From an uncultured Flavobacteriaceae bacterium (GTDB taxonomy: Bacteria > Bacteroidota > Bacteroidia > Flavobacteriales > Flavobacteriaceae), in contig CALIIC010000146.1 in NCBI GenBank assembly GCA_938020445.1, forward strand, positions 1-52,973: 52,973 bases of DNA. The letters are read 5' to 3'. A program made the translations under genes and the position numbers. Below the pieces are notes generated by a model. The model saw only the letters and a list, made by a program, of their open reading frames with translations. It had not been told where the DNA came from and made no database searches. Positions within the stretch are counted from its first letter, which is position 1. Every line of letters begins with the position of its first letter. This document shows, piece by piece, positions 34,133-42,940 of this stretch.

Positions 34133-36835
34133 TTAAGGTTTGATTACTTTCACTGCGACATTTTGATCTGCAAGCTGGAAACTTACAAGATAGATACCGC
34201 TTTGTAGGTTAAGATTATCCAATGGAATAGTGTGATTGCCGGGGTCTTGTTGTTCGGTATACAGGGTTTTTATTTTGCGGCCCGTAACATCGAACAGCCC
34301 AACCCCTACGAATTGCTCTTTGAGCAATGTATAGTTTAATGACGATGCTTCGGTAAGCGGATTGGGAGTGATGCGAACATTAATAACATCTTCGAAATTT
34401 TCAGCACTTGTAATTCCGTTCCCAACATCGATACCTTCAGCGGCATTAATTCTTACGAATGCATTCCCTTGTTGGTCAGTGACTAATTTTACCAGTACGG
34501 TGTTGGTATTTTTATCGAAAAAGTAGGTGGTCCTATTTGCACTGTTCAAATCGCTTTCACTAGCTACTCCCACGATTTCCATTTCATATGCATCTGTAAG
34601 TTTTACTTGGCTGTAAGGGTAAGGATAACGTATGATCGTCCAATTACCTTGCTGTTCCAGAATACTCCGCATTCGAATGGCTTGGCCATCATCATCTACC
34701 GACCATTCTCCCTGGAATTGATAGCTGTTTTTGCCCTCAATACCAAAATGAAAGGTTTTACCAGATTGTTGGGACTCGATGAACTTATTATCCTTCCCGA
34801 TAAGGTTAATATCTAAGTAAAAGGGAATATCTCCGAATTGTAATTGTAGTATGTTTTGAGCATCGAGCACATAAGCGCGCCAATCTTCATGATAGATGGC
34901 ACTGTCGTTTATGAGAGTAGAGGCTTCATGCACTACAATTACCGGTTTCCCGTACCCCGTTAAGCTACCATCCTTATCCAATATAAAAGACCCTGTTGGC
35001 CTATCTTTCTTGGAGCCTTTGGTACGCATGTAAATGGGCTGCGAGTTGATGAGTTTAATCCCTTCGAAATAGTTTTCACCGTAATGGCCCGATTCGCCGA
35101 CTACGGCGGCGGCAACATCTTCATCCCCTATTGCAGCGTTGATGTTTACAAAGGTGACGTTTTTAAATTTGGGTTGTTTTGGTCCTCCTTGAGCAATGGA
35201 ATAGAACCCGGCACGTTTATGGCCATCCCGTAAAACTCTATTGGGGCCTCCAATAGTATTTTCTGACCGGCCGATGATGATACCATCTTCGATATAAGAT
35301 CTGGAGGACATTAGAGCAGATGAATTATCGGCTAAAATAAAATTACTAAAGGTGGCATTGAGCATTTCGCTCCATACCCCGCTCATGGCATTCTTATACG
35401 CGGTGAAATCGCTGAATTTCCACATCAGATCTCCATTTTTGAAGCCATCAATGAAAAGACCATGACCATGACCTACTTGCCCGTATGTAGCGACATTGGT
35501 GACAGCATTATTATTCGCACCAGGTACCGAACAGGAGTGCACCACATTGTCCTTAAAAACAATTTCTCTGGGAAGTACATCAAATTCCTTATAAATCCTG
35601 TCTTTGGCAAAACCGTCAAAGAAAAAACCAACACCCCTTTCGGAACCGGCGGAGTGGTTACCGATTAGATTGTTATGCGGATTTCTCGACCAGAACCCCG
35701 CGACCCTATGCTCACCTTGACGGCTTTGCTTGGTTTCTTTCCCTTCCACCGGAAAAGCGAAAAAACCGTCGTCTGGCCTTAGCATTAACATGGCCAAATT
35801 GTCTTTGAACGTATTGTTTACCTCATTGCCATCTTCCGCGGGAATGAAGGCATGATTTTTTATATGATAGGCTACCACATTTTCAATTATTACGTTATCG
35901 GTACGGTGCAGTACTACACCTCTTTGTAACGCATGATGAATACTCGTATTTCGAACAAAATCACCTTCGCGATCTCCGGCAATATGCCAATGGAAACTAT
36001 ATCTCCCCTCATTCCCGGGCTGTCCCATTTTTAGAAGTTCTACACCTTCCACGTTGATAGGGCCTGAACCATTGAGAATCATAATATGCCCGCCAAAACG
36101 AAGTTCCTCAGAATCGGCTGCGCCTTGTATCTTAATGTTTCTTGTTAAAAGCCCTACTTCTGCTCTTTCATCTAAAGTTTTGCCTTCATAGGTTTGAAGT
36201 TCCCCGTAATGCGGATATTGTAAGGCTGGTGTAAACGAAATCTCGTTACCGTTAACCGCCGTGATGGTAACTTCTTCTGCTTCAAAAGGGTCATACCCGC
36301 TTGGCGCGATTGCCAATTTATCGCCTGCTTCCCAACCATTTGTATTCTGGTCTAAGACAATTTTGGTCGCTCCGGGCTGTACAGTTCCCTCCAGCTGTCC
36401 CCAGCTTAGTTTTGAGGCGGACGCGCCGAATAATTGGAGTGAACCGCCTTCGATGGTACTTAGAAAACGTCCACCGTAAAGTGGATTTTCTGTTTTAGGA
36501 CCATTTAAGGTTATGGTGGCGTTATTTTGAAAAGGAAATAGGTCGCTACCAATTTGCAGTAGCCCCTTTATCAAAATGGATTTGGCTGTGAGCTCAAGGT
36601 CCTTTCTATCAAAGACCAAACTTCCTTCAATAACGATATTCCCCATATTGGGTGGGGATATGTCAAGTAAGATTTGCTTATCGGCAGGGATAATAACATC
36701 TTCATTGGCTGCTGGTACGCGACCATTGGGCCAAGATATAGGGTTCGACCAGCTGTCTTGTGCCCAAAGATTTATACGGATCAAAAAGATCGCACATACA
36801 GACAAAACACTGATTCTCGTGCAATAGTTATTCAT
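34133..36835 (-). CDS. CEMIP/TMEM2-like G8-domain protein with T9SS sorting domain (copy 1)
   Basis: 900 residues, a full-length paralogue of the next gene with the same domain order: signal peptide to WAQ (residue 26), G8 domain (SWPNGRVPAANEDVIIPADK), beta-helix core with LLTRNIKIQG, SFHWHIAGDREGDFVRNTSIHH and AFIPAEDGNE, accessory domain, then a sorting domain starting VRITPNPLTEASSLNY. All residues of the HWH...GDREGD block are kept in both copies, so neither looks decayed. It is first in the three-gene operon, behind a -7 box and two inverted repeats. Secretion by T9SS and a hyaluronidase-like role are inferences from family resemblance. Confidence 0.82.
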   Translation of the reverse strand: MNNYCTRISVLSVCAIFLIRINLWAQDSWSNPISWPNGRVPAANEDVIIPADKQILLDISPPNMGNIVIEGSLVFDRKDLELTAKSILIKGLLQIGSDLFPFQNNATITLNGPKTENPLYGGRFLSTIEGGSLQLFGASASKLSWGQLEGTVQPGATKIVLDQNTNGWEAGDKLAIAPSGYDPFEAEEVTITAVNGNEISFTPALQYPHYGELQTYEGKTLDERAEVGLLTRNIKIQGAADSEELRFGGHIMILNGSGPINVEGVELLKMGQPGNEGRYSFHWHIAGDREGDFVRNTSIHHALQRGVVLHRTDNVIIENVVAYHIKNHAFIPAEDGNEVNNTFKDNLAMLMLRPDDGFFAFPVEGKETKQSRQGEHRVAGFWSRNPHNNLIGNHSAGSERGVGFFFDGFAKDRIYKEFDVLPREIVFKDNVVHSCSVPGANNNAVTNVATYGQVGHGHGLFIDGFKNGDLMWKFSDFTAYKNAMSGVWSEMLNATFSNFILADNSSALMSSRSYIEDGIIIGRSENTIGGPNRVLRDGHKRAGFYSIAQGGPKQPKFKNVTFVNINAAIGDEDVAAAVVGESGHYGENYFEGIKLINSQPIYMRTKGSKKDRPTGSFILDKDGSLTGYGKPVIVVHEASTLINDSAIYHEDWRAYVLDAQNILQLQFGDIPFYLDINLIGKDNKFIESQQSGKTFHFGIEGKNSYQFQGEWSVDDDGQAIRMRSILEQQGNWTIIRYPYPYSQVKLTDAYEMEIVGVASESDLNSANRTTYFFDKNTNTVLVKLVTDQQGNAFVRINAAEGIDVGNGITSAENFEDVINVRITPNPLTEASSLNYTLLKEQFVGVGLFDVTGRKIKTLYTEQQDPGNHTIPLDNLNLQSGIYLVSFQLADQNVAVKVIKP

Positions 36836-36855
36836 AGCATGAGTGGTTAAGTTCT

Positions 36856-36874
36856 TGATACTTGGGGAGTATCA
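36856..36874. promoter_or_regulatory. Inverted repeat before the CEMIP-like operon
   Basis: TGATACT (36856-36862) and AGTATCA (36868-36874) form a perfect 7-bp inverted repeat with a 5-base centre, 20 bases upstream of the first ATG. It could be an operator or a leader hairpin. Confidence 0.4.
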
Positions 36875-36885
36875 TGTTCTTAGCA

Positions 36886-36903
36886 ACGTTTTTAACAAAC
36901 GTA
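36886..36903 (-). promoter_or_regulatory. -7 box with overlapping inverted repeat, CEMIP-like operon
   Basis: On the minus strand TACGTTTG (36896-36903) is an exact TAnnTTTG match. ACGTTT (36886-36891) and AAACGT (36897-36902) form a perfect 6-bp inverted repeat over it, where a repressor would block the promoter. A -33 TTG at the correct distance is not evident. Confidence 0.4.
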
Positions 36904-37023
36904 TTTCGATTCAAATTAATATGTGAATAACAACGGTAATTTGGTGCACCCTACCTTTTTTCGATGAAATGCACTTTTTTAAAATTCCTCATAAATACTG
37001 TGAGCCGTTGAGCAGCTGTATTC

Positions 37024-37056
37024 TTTGCTTTCATCGATGAATAAAACTTATCTTTA
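37024..37056 (+). promoter_or_regulatory. Promoter of the S45-type acylase gene
   Basis: TTTG (37024-37027) and TATCTTTA (37049-37056) are separated by 21 bases, one mismatch from the Bacteroidota consensus, 42 bases before the ATG at 37099. Confidence 0.5.
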
Positions 37057-37098
37057 GCATGCTATACTAAATGGAATACATCAAAAAGAATTTGGCCC

Positions 37099-39294
37099 AT
37101 GATTTCGATACAATATTCAAATGCCTTTCTATTTCTTGTTTTTTTACTCGTATCTGGTAAGACCGAGGCACAGTCTGAATCGGAAATTGAAAGTTGGAAA
37201 AACCAAGCGGACAACGTTACGATCATCAGGGATGATTTTGGCGTTCCACATATTTATGGAAAGACAGATGCGGATGCCGTTTTTGGTTTGTTATACGCAC
37301 AATGTGAAGATGATTTTAACCGAGTTGAGCAGAATTACATATGGGCTACCGGCCGATTGGCAGAAGTAGAAGGGCGGGAAGCACTCTATAGCGATTTACG
37401 TGCAAAGCTTTTTATGACGGAGGGGGAAGCGAAAGAGCAATATGAGAAAAGCCCTGGTTGGTTAAAGAAACTATGTGACGCTTTTGCAGATGGGATTAAT
37501 TACTATTTATACACACATCCTGAAGTACAACCCAACCTTTTGACCAGATTTGAACCTTGGATGCCCATGTATTTTAGTGAAGGTTCTATTGGTGGTGATA
37601 TTGAACGTATCTCTACTAGGAAGATCAAAGCGTTTTATGAAGGCAATATGGAAATTCCGCAAGCCGAAAAATTGAAAATTCAACAGGAGGCTGAAACAGC
37701 CGAACCCCAAGGATCTAATGGTATTGCCATTTCAGGTAAATTAACGCAATCGGGCAATGCAATGCTATTGATCAACCCACATACTTCTTTTTACTTTCGG
37801 GGGGAAGTACATGTGGTCAGCGAAGAAGGGCTCAATGCGTATGGCGCGGTTACTTGGGGCCAGTTTTTTGTGTACCAAGGATTCAATGAAAAAACAGGTT
37901 GGATGCATACCTCTACCTACACCGATGTGATGGATGAATTCAAAGAAAATATCCTTACTATAGATGGAGAAGCACGGTATCAATATGGGGAAGAACTACG
38001 AACGCTACGAAAATCGGAAGTGACCTTAACGTATAAAACTGCTGAAGGTTTTGAAAAGAAAACCTTTCCAATGTACCATACCCATCACGGACCCATTACC
38101 CATATGGTGGACGGGTTTTGGACATCTTCTGCGATGATGTGGAGCCCCGTTCGAGCTCTGGAGCAGTCTTTTATAAGAACAAAGCAATCGGGATACAAAG
38201 GGTTTCGGGAGATGATGGATATACGCACCAATTCTAGCAACAACACGGTTTACGCAGATGCGGAAGGGAACATCGCATATTTTCATGGGAATTTTATTCC
38301 TAAAAGGGACACGATTTTTGATTACTCTAAACCGGTAGATGGTTACAATCCAAAAACCGATTGGCAGGGATTGCATACTGTAGATGAGAATATTCTTTTG
38401 CTGAACCCTGAAAATGGGTGGTTGCAAAATTGTAATTCAACACCCTACACGGCCGCTTTGGAGTTCAGCCCTAAAAAGCAAGATTATCCCAATTATATGT
38501 CGATTGACAGGGAGAATTTTCGTGGAGTACATGCCATTTCCTTATTGCAAAATGGATCGGGATATACGATGGATGATTTGATAGAATTAGCCCATGATCC
38601 CTATTTACCCGCGTTCGAAGTATTGATTCCTGGTTTGATAGAAGCATATGAACGGTATGATGATAAAAACCCGAAATTATTGGAGCCCATAAAGACTTTG
38701 GACGAATGGGATTTTAAAACAAGTAAAGAGGCGGTAGCAATGACTTTGGCCCATTTCTATGGCACGGCACTACTACAGCGGGGAATACGACCCGATAATC
38801 GCAGTGCAATGAAGCTTTTAACATACTTTGGAAGCGATTCACCTGCTGGGGAACGTACACGTATTTTTGAAGAAGTAATAGATCAATTGGTGGCTGATTT
38901 TGGAACATGGAATGTTCCTTGGGGCGATGTACACAGATACCAACGGCTAAATGGTGCTATTCGGCAAGCTTTTGATGATAGTAAACCGAGCATTCCTATT
39001 GGTTTTGCTTCTGGAAGATGGGGGGCATTGGCGGCCTATGGCGCAAGGTACACGAACAATACAAAGAAGATTTATGGTACAAGGGGGAATAGCTTTGTTG
39101 CTGTAGTCGAATTTGGTGATAAGGTGAAGGCGAAAAGTATGTTGGCAGGAGGTCAAAGCGGGGACCCGACCTCTCCACACTTTGATGATCAAGCACAGCG
39201 GTATGCCGATAAGATGTTTAAAGAAGTGCCTTTCTATAAGGAAGATGTTTTAAAAAGAGCCAAAGAAACCTATACCCCTGGGGAAAAACGATAA
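37099..39294 (+). CDS. Penicillin/acyl-homoserine-lactone acylase family protein (peptidase S45)
   Basis: 731 residues. The signal peptide ends near KTEAQ (residue 25). The alpha part contains IIRDDFGVPHIYGKTDADA and YAQCEDDFNRVEQ. The autoprocessing junction is PQGSNG with Ser206 as the expected N-terminal nucleophile of the beta chain, followed by INPHTSF and WGQFFVYQGFNEKTGWMHTS. Family members are periplasmic Ntn hydrolases that cut amide-linked acyl groups from beta-lactams, N-acyl homoserine lactones, lipopeptides or aculeacin-like compounds. The substrate cannot be decided from sequence. It is divergent from the CEMIP-like operon with its own promoter, and no regulator is adjacent. Confidence 0.9.
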   Translation: MISIQYSNAFLFLVFLLVSGKTEAQSESEIESWKNQADNVTIIRDDFGVPHIYGKTDADAVFGLLYAQCEDDFNRVEQNYIWATGRLAEVEGREALYSDLRAKLFMTEGEAKEQYEKSPGWLKKLCDAFADGINYYLYTHPEVQPNLLTRFEPWMPMYFSEGSIGGDIERISTRKIKAFYEGNMEIPQAEKLKIQQEAETAEPQGSNGIAISGKLTQSGNAMLLINPHTSFYFRGEVHVVSEEGLNAYGAVTWGQFFVYQGFNEKTGWMHTSTYTDVMDEFKENILTIDGEARYQYGEELRTLRKSEVTLTYKTAEGFEKKTFPMYHTHHGPITHMVDGFWTSSAMMWSPVRALEQSFIRTKQSGYKGFREMMDIRTNSSNNTVYADAEGNIAYFHGNFIPKRDTIFDYSKPVDGYNPKTDWQGLHTVDENILLLNPENGWLQNCNSTPYTAALEFSPKKQDYPNYMSIDRENFRGVHAISLLQNGSGYTMDDLIELAHDPYLPAFEVLIPGLIEAYERYDDKNPKLLEPIKTLDEWDFKTSKEAVAMTLAHFYGTALLQRGIRPDNRSAMKLLTYFGSDSPAGERTRIFEEVIDQLVADFGTWNVPWGDVHRYQRLNGAIRQAFDDSKPSIPIGFASGRWGALAAYGARYTNNTKKIYGTRGNSFVAVVEFGDKVKAKSMLAGGQSGDPTSPHFDDQAQRYADKMFKEVPFYKEDVLKRAKETYTPGEKR

Positions 39295-39355
39295 ACCATT
39301 CCTTTTCTTAAGAAACAATAGAAAGTAGCAAGGAGGCGATACGGTGCGTACCCAA

Positions 39356-40012
39356 TTAGTCTTTTGTAATGATCAAAGTGGCTTTTGATCCTGCGGAAAG
39401 CAGCCATTTATTGGAATAAATCAATTGCCCTTGGTCATCATAAACATCCACCTGAGCGGTATTGGGAGAGGAAGACCCTTCGTTTAAAGCTTCGAAGTCA
39501 ATCCGGTTAAAGCCTTTTTGCAAATCAATGTTGACCCCTTTAAAGCTTCCGGTAAGCAAGGTATTGGGGTCGATAACCATATCGTTGTGGGAAATTTTTA
39601 CCCGATCCCCATCTACATACTCATGGTCTCTGCATACCACTCCTATAAATTTTCCACTGCTTTTGACATCACCGAGGTACATATTGCCGAAAAAATTTGA
39701 AGAACCTTCTTTGTCGCCGGGGCGTGGACCTATTTTTGGATCTATTTTCATACCGGTACCTGCCTGAACCAATTTTCTATCGGGAAGCATTTTGACAGGT
39801 TTTCTCCCCAAAGAATCTTTGAAATTTATTTCAGGATCGTTTCCTACGATCGATGGCATTTTAAGGGAAGTCCCTTTTTTCTGGGTTCCCTTGGTATCCA
39901 GCTTATTGGCTGTTTCGATTTTCAAAGGTTTCGATGTAGGAATATCTGACTGGGCAATCCCGTCAAAGGATATCAGTACGAATAGCATAAAGATTGAGAA
40001 AGATCGAATCAC
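39356..40012 (-). CDS. Secreted protein of unknown function
   Basis: 218 residues from a GTG at 40012. This start gives a full signal peptide (MIRSFSIFMLFVLISFDGIAQ), whereas an internal ATG at residue 9 would shorten it. Residues ~22-100 are a basic, probably disordered linker (KPLKIETANKLDTKGTQKKG, GRKPVKMLPDRKLV). Residues ~105-218 form a beta-rich domain (FFGNMYLGDVKSSGKFIG, CRDHEYVDGDRVKIS, VDVYDDQGQLIYSNKW) with the look of an Ig-like or lectin-like sandwich. I do not recognise the family. GTTAAT-N10-ATTAAC (40025-40046) lies upstream of the start. The neighbours are the acylase (convergent) and an M19 dipeptidase (same strand, after 108 bases). Confidence 0.75.
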   Translation of the reverse strand: MIRSFSIFMLFVLISFDGIAQSDIPTSKPLKIETANKLDTKGTQKKGTSLKMPSIVGNDPEINFKDSLGRKPVKMLPDRKLVQAGTGMKIDPKIGPRPGDKEGSSNFFGNMYLGDVKSSGKFIGVVCRDHEYVDGDRVKISHNDMVIDPNTLLTGSFKGVNIDLQKGFNRIDFEALNEGSSSPNTAQVDVYDDQGQLIYSNKWLLSAGSKATLIITKD

Positions 40013-40120
40013 AAGCTCTTAGTCGTTAATTGTTTATAAAATTAACAAATACCCTGCCATAGGGGCTTAAATCCCTGTTAAAATCGACTAATGGTTATAA
40101 AACCCCATTCCATAAACACC

Positions 40121-41185
40121 CTATGCCCAAACTTTTTTTAAAAAACCGAGGAAATTCCCGTGCATAATCTTCACGATATCGTCTTCAACATACCCCCGCG
40201 CCTTCAACAATGGCGGTATTTTTTGTAGATCCGCTATGGTGTTCACATCCATAGGACATTGCTCTGTACCGAAACCACCGTCTAGATCTGTGCCAATTCC
40301 AACATGATCCGCATTCCCGGCCAATTGGCAAATATGGTCGATATTGTCGAGCATTCGCTCTAGGGTGAGTCGCATTCCCTGTGGGGTAGAAATACCGCGT
40401 TTCCAATGGGGTATCATCATCCAGGCATCGAGGGCAGTCCCGATGACGGCCTTTCTATTTATAAGTTCCTTCAGTTGTTCATCCGAGAATTGACGGTTAT
40501 GATCCACAAGGGCCCTGCAGTTGTTATGACTGGCCCATATGTGGCCGTTGAACACCTGCATGGTTTCCCAAAAACTTTGATCGCAAAGATGGGTGGCATC
40601 TAAAATGATGTTGAGGCGTTCTATTTCTTTTAGCAATGCTTTTCCTTTTGTACCGATACCGCCCACCGAGTTGGTGCCATGGGCATACGTACCCGGGCCA
40701 TAGTGTGCAGGACCAATAGCGCGAAGCCCTTGTTCATGGGATTTTTTTAAATAACCAATATCTACGATGCTATCCGCCCCTTCCAAGGTAAGTATATATC
40801 CTATGGGAAGATTTTCAATAGGTTTTTCCCAAAGTGCCAGATGTGTTTCGAGCTGCTCAAGATTCGTGATTTGAGTAAGTTGCCCCTCGTCTTCCATTGC
40901 GCGGTACCAGGCGAGTTGTGCTTGTGTCTGCGCCCATGCTTGTTGTGGGGAGTTCCACCCGGGCAATGAACTTTGTGGTTTTACAAAACGCGCTATTTGT
41001 GTGGCCATACAAAGACCTACCTTCCCATTTCGCATTGCCTCAAAAGAAACGGTGTTGTTTCCGCGGTCTGGTTTATCCGTCATTCCCTGTTCGCTTTTTC
41101 GAATTGCATCGACTGACCAACGTAGGTCCCGGTTCCATTCCATGGCATTCATGGAAAGGTCTAAATGTGCGTCAAAAATGAACAT
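40121..41185 (-). CDS. Membrane dipeptidase-like metallopeptidase (M19)
   Basis: 354 residues from the ATG at 41185, which overlaps the upstream stop (TAATG). An earlier in-frame start would lie inside that gene. FDAHLDLSMN (3-12) supplies the HxD metal ligands. ILTLEGADS gives the bridging Glu, ILDATHLC and WASHNNCRALVDHNRQ give the next His ligands, and HVGIGTDLDGG is the catalytic Asp loop of renal-dipeptidase-like enzymes. Members split dipeptides, including L-D and D-D types, and some act on D-amino-acid derivatives. No signal peptide is seen, so it should be cytosolic. It is last in a D-amino-acid operon. Confidence 0.92.
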   Translation of the reverse strand: MFIFDAHLDLSMNAMEWNRDLRWSVDAIRKSEQGMTDKPDRGNNTVSFEAMRNGKVGLCMATQIARFVKPQSSLPGWNSPQQAWAQTQAQLAWYRAMEDEGQLTQITNLEQLETHLALWEKPIENLPIGYILTLEGADSIVDIGYLKKSHEQGLRAIGPAHYGPGTYAHGTNSVGGIGTKGKALLKEIERLNIILDATHLCDQSFWETMQVFNGHIWASHNNCRALVDHNRQFSDEQLKELINRKAVIGTALDAWMMIPHWKRGISTPQGMRLTLERMLDNIDHICQLAGNADHVGIGTDLDGGFGTEQCPMDVNTIADLQKIPPLLKARGYVEDDIVKIMHGNFLGFLKKVWA

Positions 41186-42297
41186 TAAATGGTTATTTTT
41201 TGGTTTCGGGCAGCAACCTTCCATATACGCTTCAGCTGCTTGTTTTCTATCATAAATGCTTCTTCATATTTTGCAACTGTAGGGCATATGTGAATGGGGA
41301 TCGCATAAAACCCATCCCCGACTTGCAGCCTATTTGCTTGATCGGTTTTCACCACAAGGTGCTCTTCGCTCTGACTTATTTGTTCACTGTTTTCCAGTCC
41401 TAGAAGCAGTACCCTAGGGAAGCTCATTTCAGGAGCAACGGATTTATGTCCAAGATCAAAACAGATTATATCTTCTGCGGGCTTACTTATAATTCTAGTA
41501 AATAAGATTGCAGCGTGTAAAAAAGGCATGTCCGGAAAACGCGCACTATACCCAGCATCCCATAAGAGCGTAGTGCCAGGGCTTGCCTCTACCTGGGTTC
41601 TTTTTGAATGAATTGGAAATGACGGAGACCCTCCTACAATAATGTTCGGAACAATGATGCCATTTTTCTTAATGGCATTTTTTAGGTTTAACACCATGTC
41701 AAAGGCTTCCTCGCAACGCCTAGTCCGTTCCGAAAGACCCGAATCCCGTATGTGCCCATCGTATGCATGCAATCCCATGGCCTGTATATAGGAATGTTCT
41801 TCCATTTTTCGATACAATTCGACTGCTTTTTCGTCGGGAATGCAGCCTGTTCTATTCATGCCATTGTTAATGTCAAGGTAAAGCGCCGCGCTCGTATTTT
41901 TTGTGGCAGCTGCCTTGGCAACCTTATCTAAAGTGCTGCTATTGTCGACTAAAGTCGAAAAGCGAGTAGCGGAATAGGTGGTCTGTAGTTTAAAGAAACG
42001 TTCTATATTGGCACCTACCGGTTGCATGGCCAATAACACATCTTCGGCATTGCATTGCCCTAATAATTCTGCTTCCGCAATGGTGGCGCATTTGAATTTT
42101 TGAATGCCGTGCCGTTGTTGCATCTGAATGATCTCTGCCATTTTATGGGTCTTGATGTGCGGTCTTAGGGATGAAAATCCGCCCGACATTGAAACCATTG
42201 TACGGATGTTTTCTTCTATTCTTTCGGGATAGAGCAACAAGGAGGGGGAGGTGATTTTTGAGGTGTCGGCAAGGGAATACCAGTTAGGATCCTTCAT
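41185..42297 (-). CDS. Fold-III PLP enzyme: D-serine dehydratase/D-threonine aldolase family
   Basis: 370 residues. An N-terminal alanine-racemase-like barrel carries RPHIKTHK (45-52), with Lys49 the expected PLP lysine, then LYLDINNGMNRTGC and GLHAYDGHIR. A C-terminal beta domain ends with PIHICPTV, where H336 and C338 form the metal-binding pair. To my knowledge a His-x-Cys pair is found in eukaryotic-type D-serine dehydratases and His-x-Asp in D-threonine aldolases, so a dehydratase (D-serine to pyruvate and ammonia) is favoured. The operon with RidA and a GntP permease agrees. It overlaps the dipeptidase gene by one base. Confidence 0.85.
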   Translation of the reverse strand: MKDPNWYSLADTSKITSPSLLLYPERIEENIRTMVSMSGGFSSLRPHIKTHKMAEIIQMQQRHGIQKFKCATIAEAELLGQCNAEDVLLAMQPVGANIERFFKLQTTYSATRFSTLVDNSSTLDKVAKAAATKNTSAALYLDINNGMNRTGCIPDEKAVELYRKMEEHSYIQAMGLHAYDGHIRDSGLSERTRRCEEAFDMVLNLKNAIKKNGIIVPNIIVGGSPSFPIHSKRTQVEASPGTTLLWDAGYSARFPDMPFLHAAILFTRIISKPAEDIICFDLGHKSVAPEMSFPRVLLLGLENSEQISQSEEHLVVKTDQANRLQVGDGFYAIPIHICPTVAKYEEAFMIENKQLKRIWKVAARNQKITI

Positions 42298-42303
42298 GAT
42301 AGT

Positions 42304-42768
42304 TTAGGTATGTAGTTCAAACATTGCTTCGATTTCAACGGCTACCTGCCCAGGAAGCATCATACCTACGGCACTACGCACACCCACGCCATGTTCGGGG
42401 CCAAAGACTTCGGCCATGAGTTCGCTATATCCATTGATGACCAGCGGATGATCGTTGAAATCAGGAGTGCAATTGACCATTCCGAGTGTTTTTACCAAGC
42501 GTTTGATCCTGTTGACATCCCCAAAGTGAGTGGTAATGGTCGCTAGCATGGTCAGGGCCACTTGGCGGGCGGCATGTTTCCCATCTTCTAAGCTTAGGTC
42601 ATTGCCAACGCGGCCGGTAATTAAGGTTCCATCGCTATTCATAGGGCCTTGCCCAGATACATAAAGAAAATTCTCTACTACCAACACCGGTCTGTACAAA
42701 CCGGCCGGAGGTGGGGCAGGAGGTAAAATCAAACCTAGTTCTTGAATGCGATCGGAAGTTGTTTTCAT
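42304..42768 (-). CDS. RidA-family enamine/imine deaminase
   Basis: 154 residues: VLVVENFLYVSGQGPMNSDG (28-47) is the family N-terminal strand-loop. VRSAVGMMLPGQVAVEIEAM near residue 130 contains the Arg and final Glu of the active-site cleft between subunits. RidA proteins hydrolyse 2-aminoacrylate and similar enamines released by PLP enzymes acting on serine. It lies six bases upstream of the fold-III PLP enzyme gene, an obvious source of such an intermediate. It starts 172 bases after the permease stop. Confidence 0.92.
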   Translation of the reverse strand: MKTTSDRIQELGLILPPAPPPAGLYRPVLVVENFLYVSGQGPMNSDGTLITGRVGNDLSLEDGKHAARQVALTMLATITTHFGDVNRIKRLVKTLGMVNCTPDFNDHPLVINGYSELMAEVFGPEHGVGVRSAVGMMLPGQVAVEIEAMFELHT

Positions 42769-42940
42769 CTGTTTAAATTTTATTTTTTACTAGGTCATAA
42801 CCACCTGCCTGTCGTGCGGGTGTAATTCGCTCTGAAGCATCACGGTTGGAATCAAGAATTGTGATGGCCCATTTCATAGGGTTGTTTTACCGTTCCCTAA
42901 CATCCTTATATAGATGGTCTTGGCACTCTTTTGCTTATCC

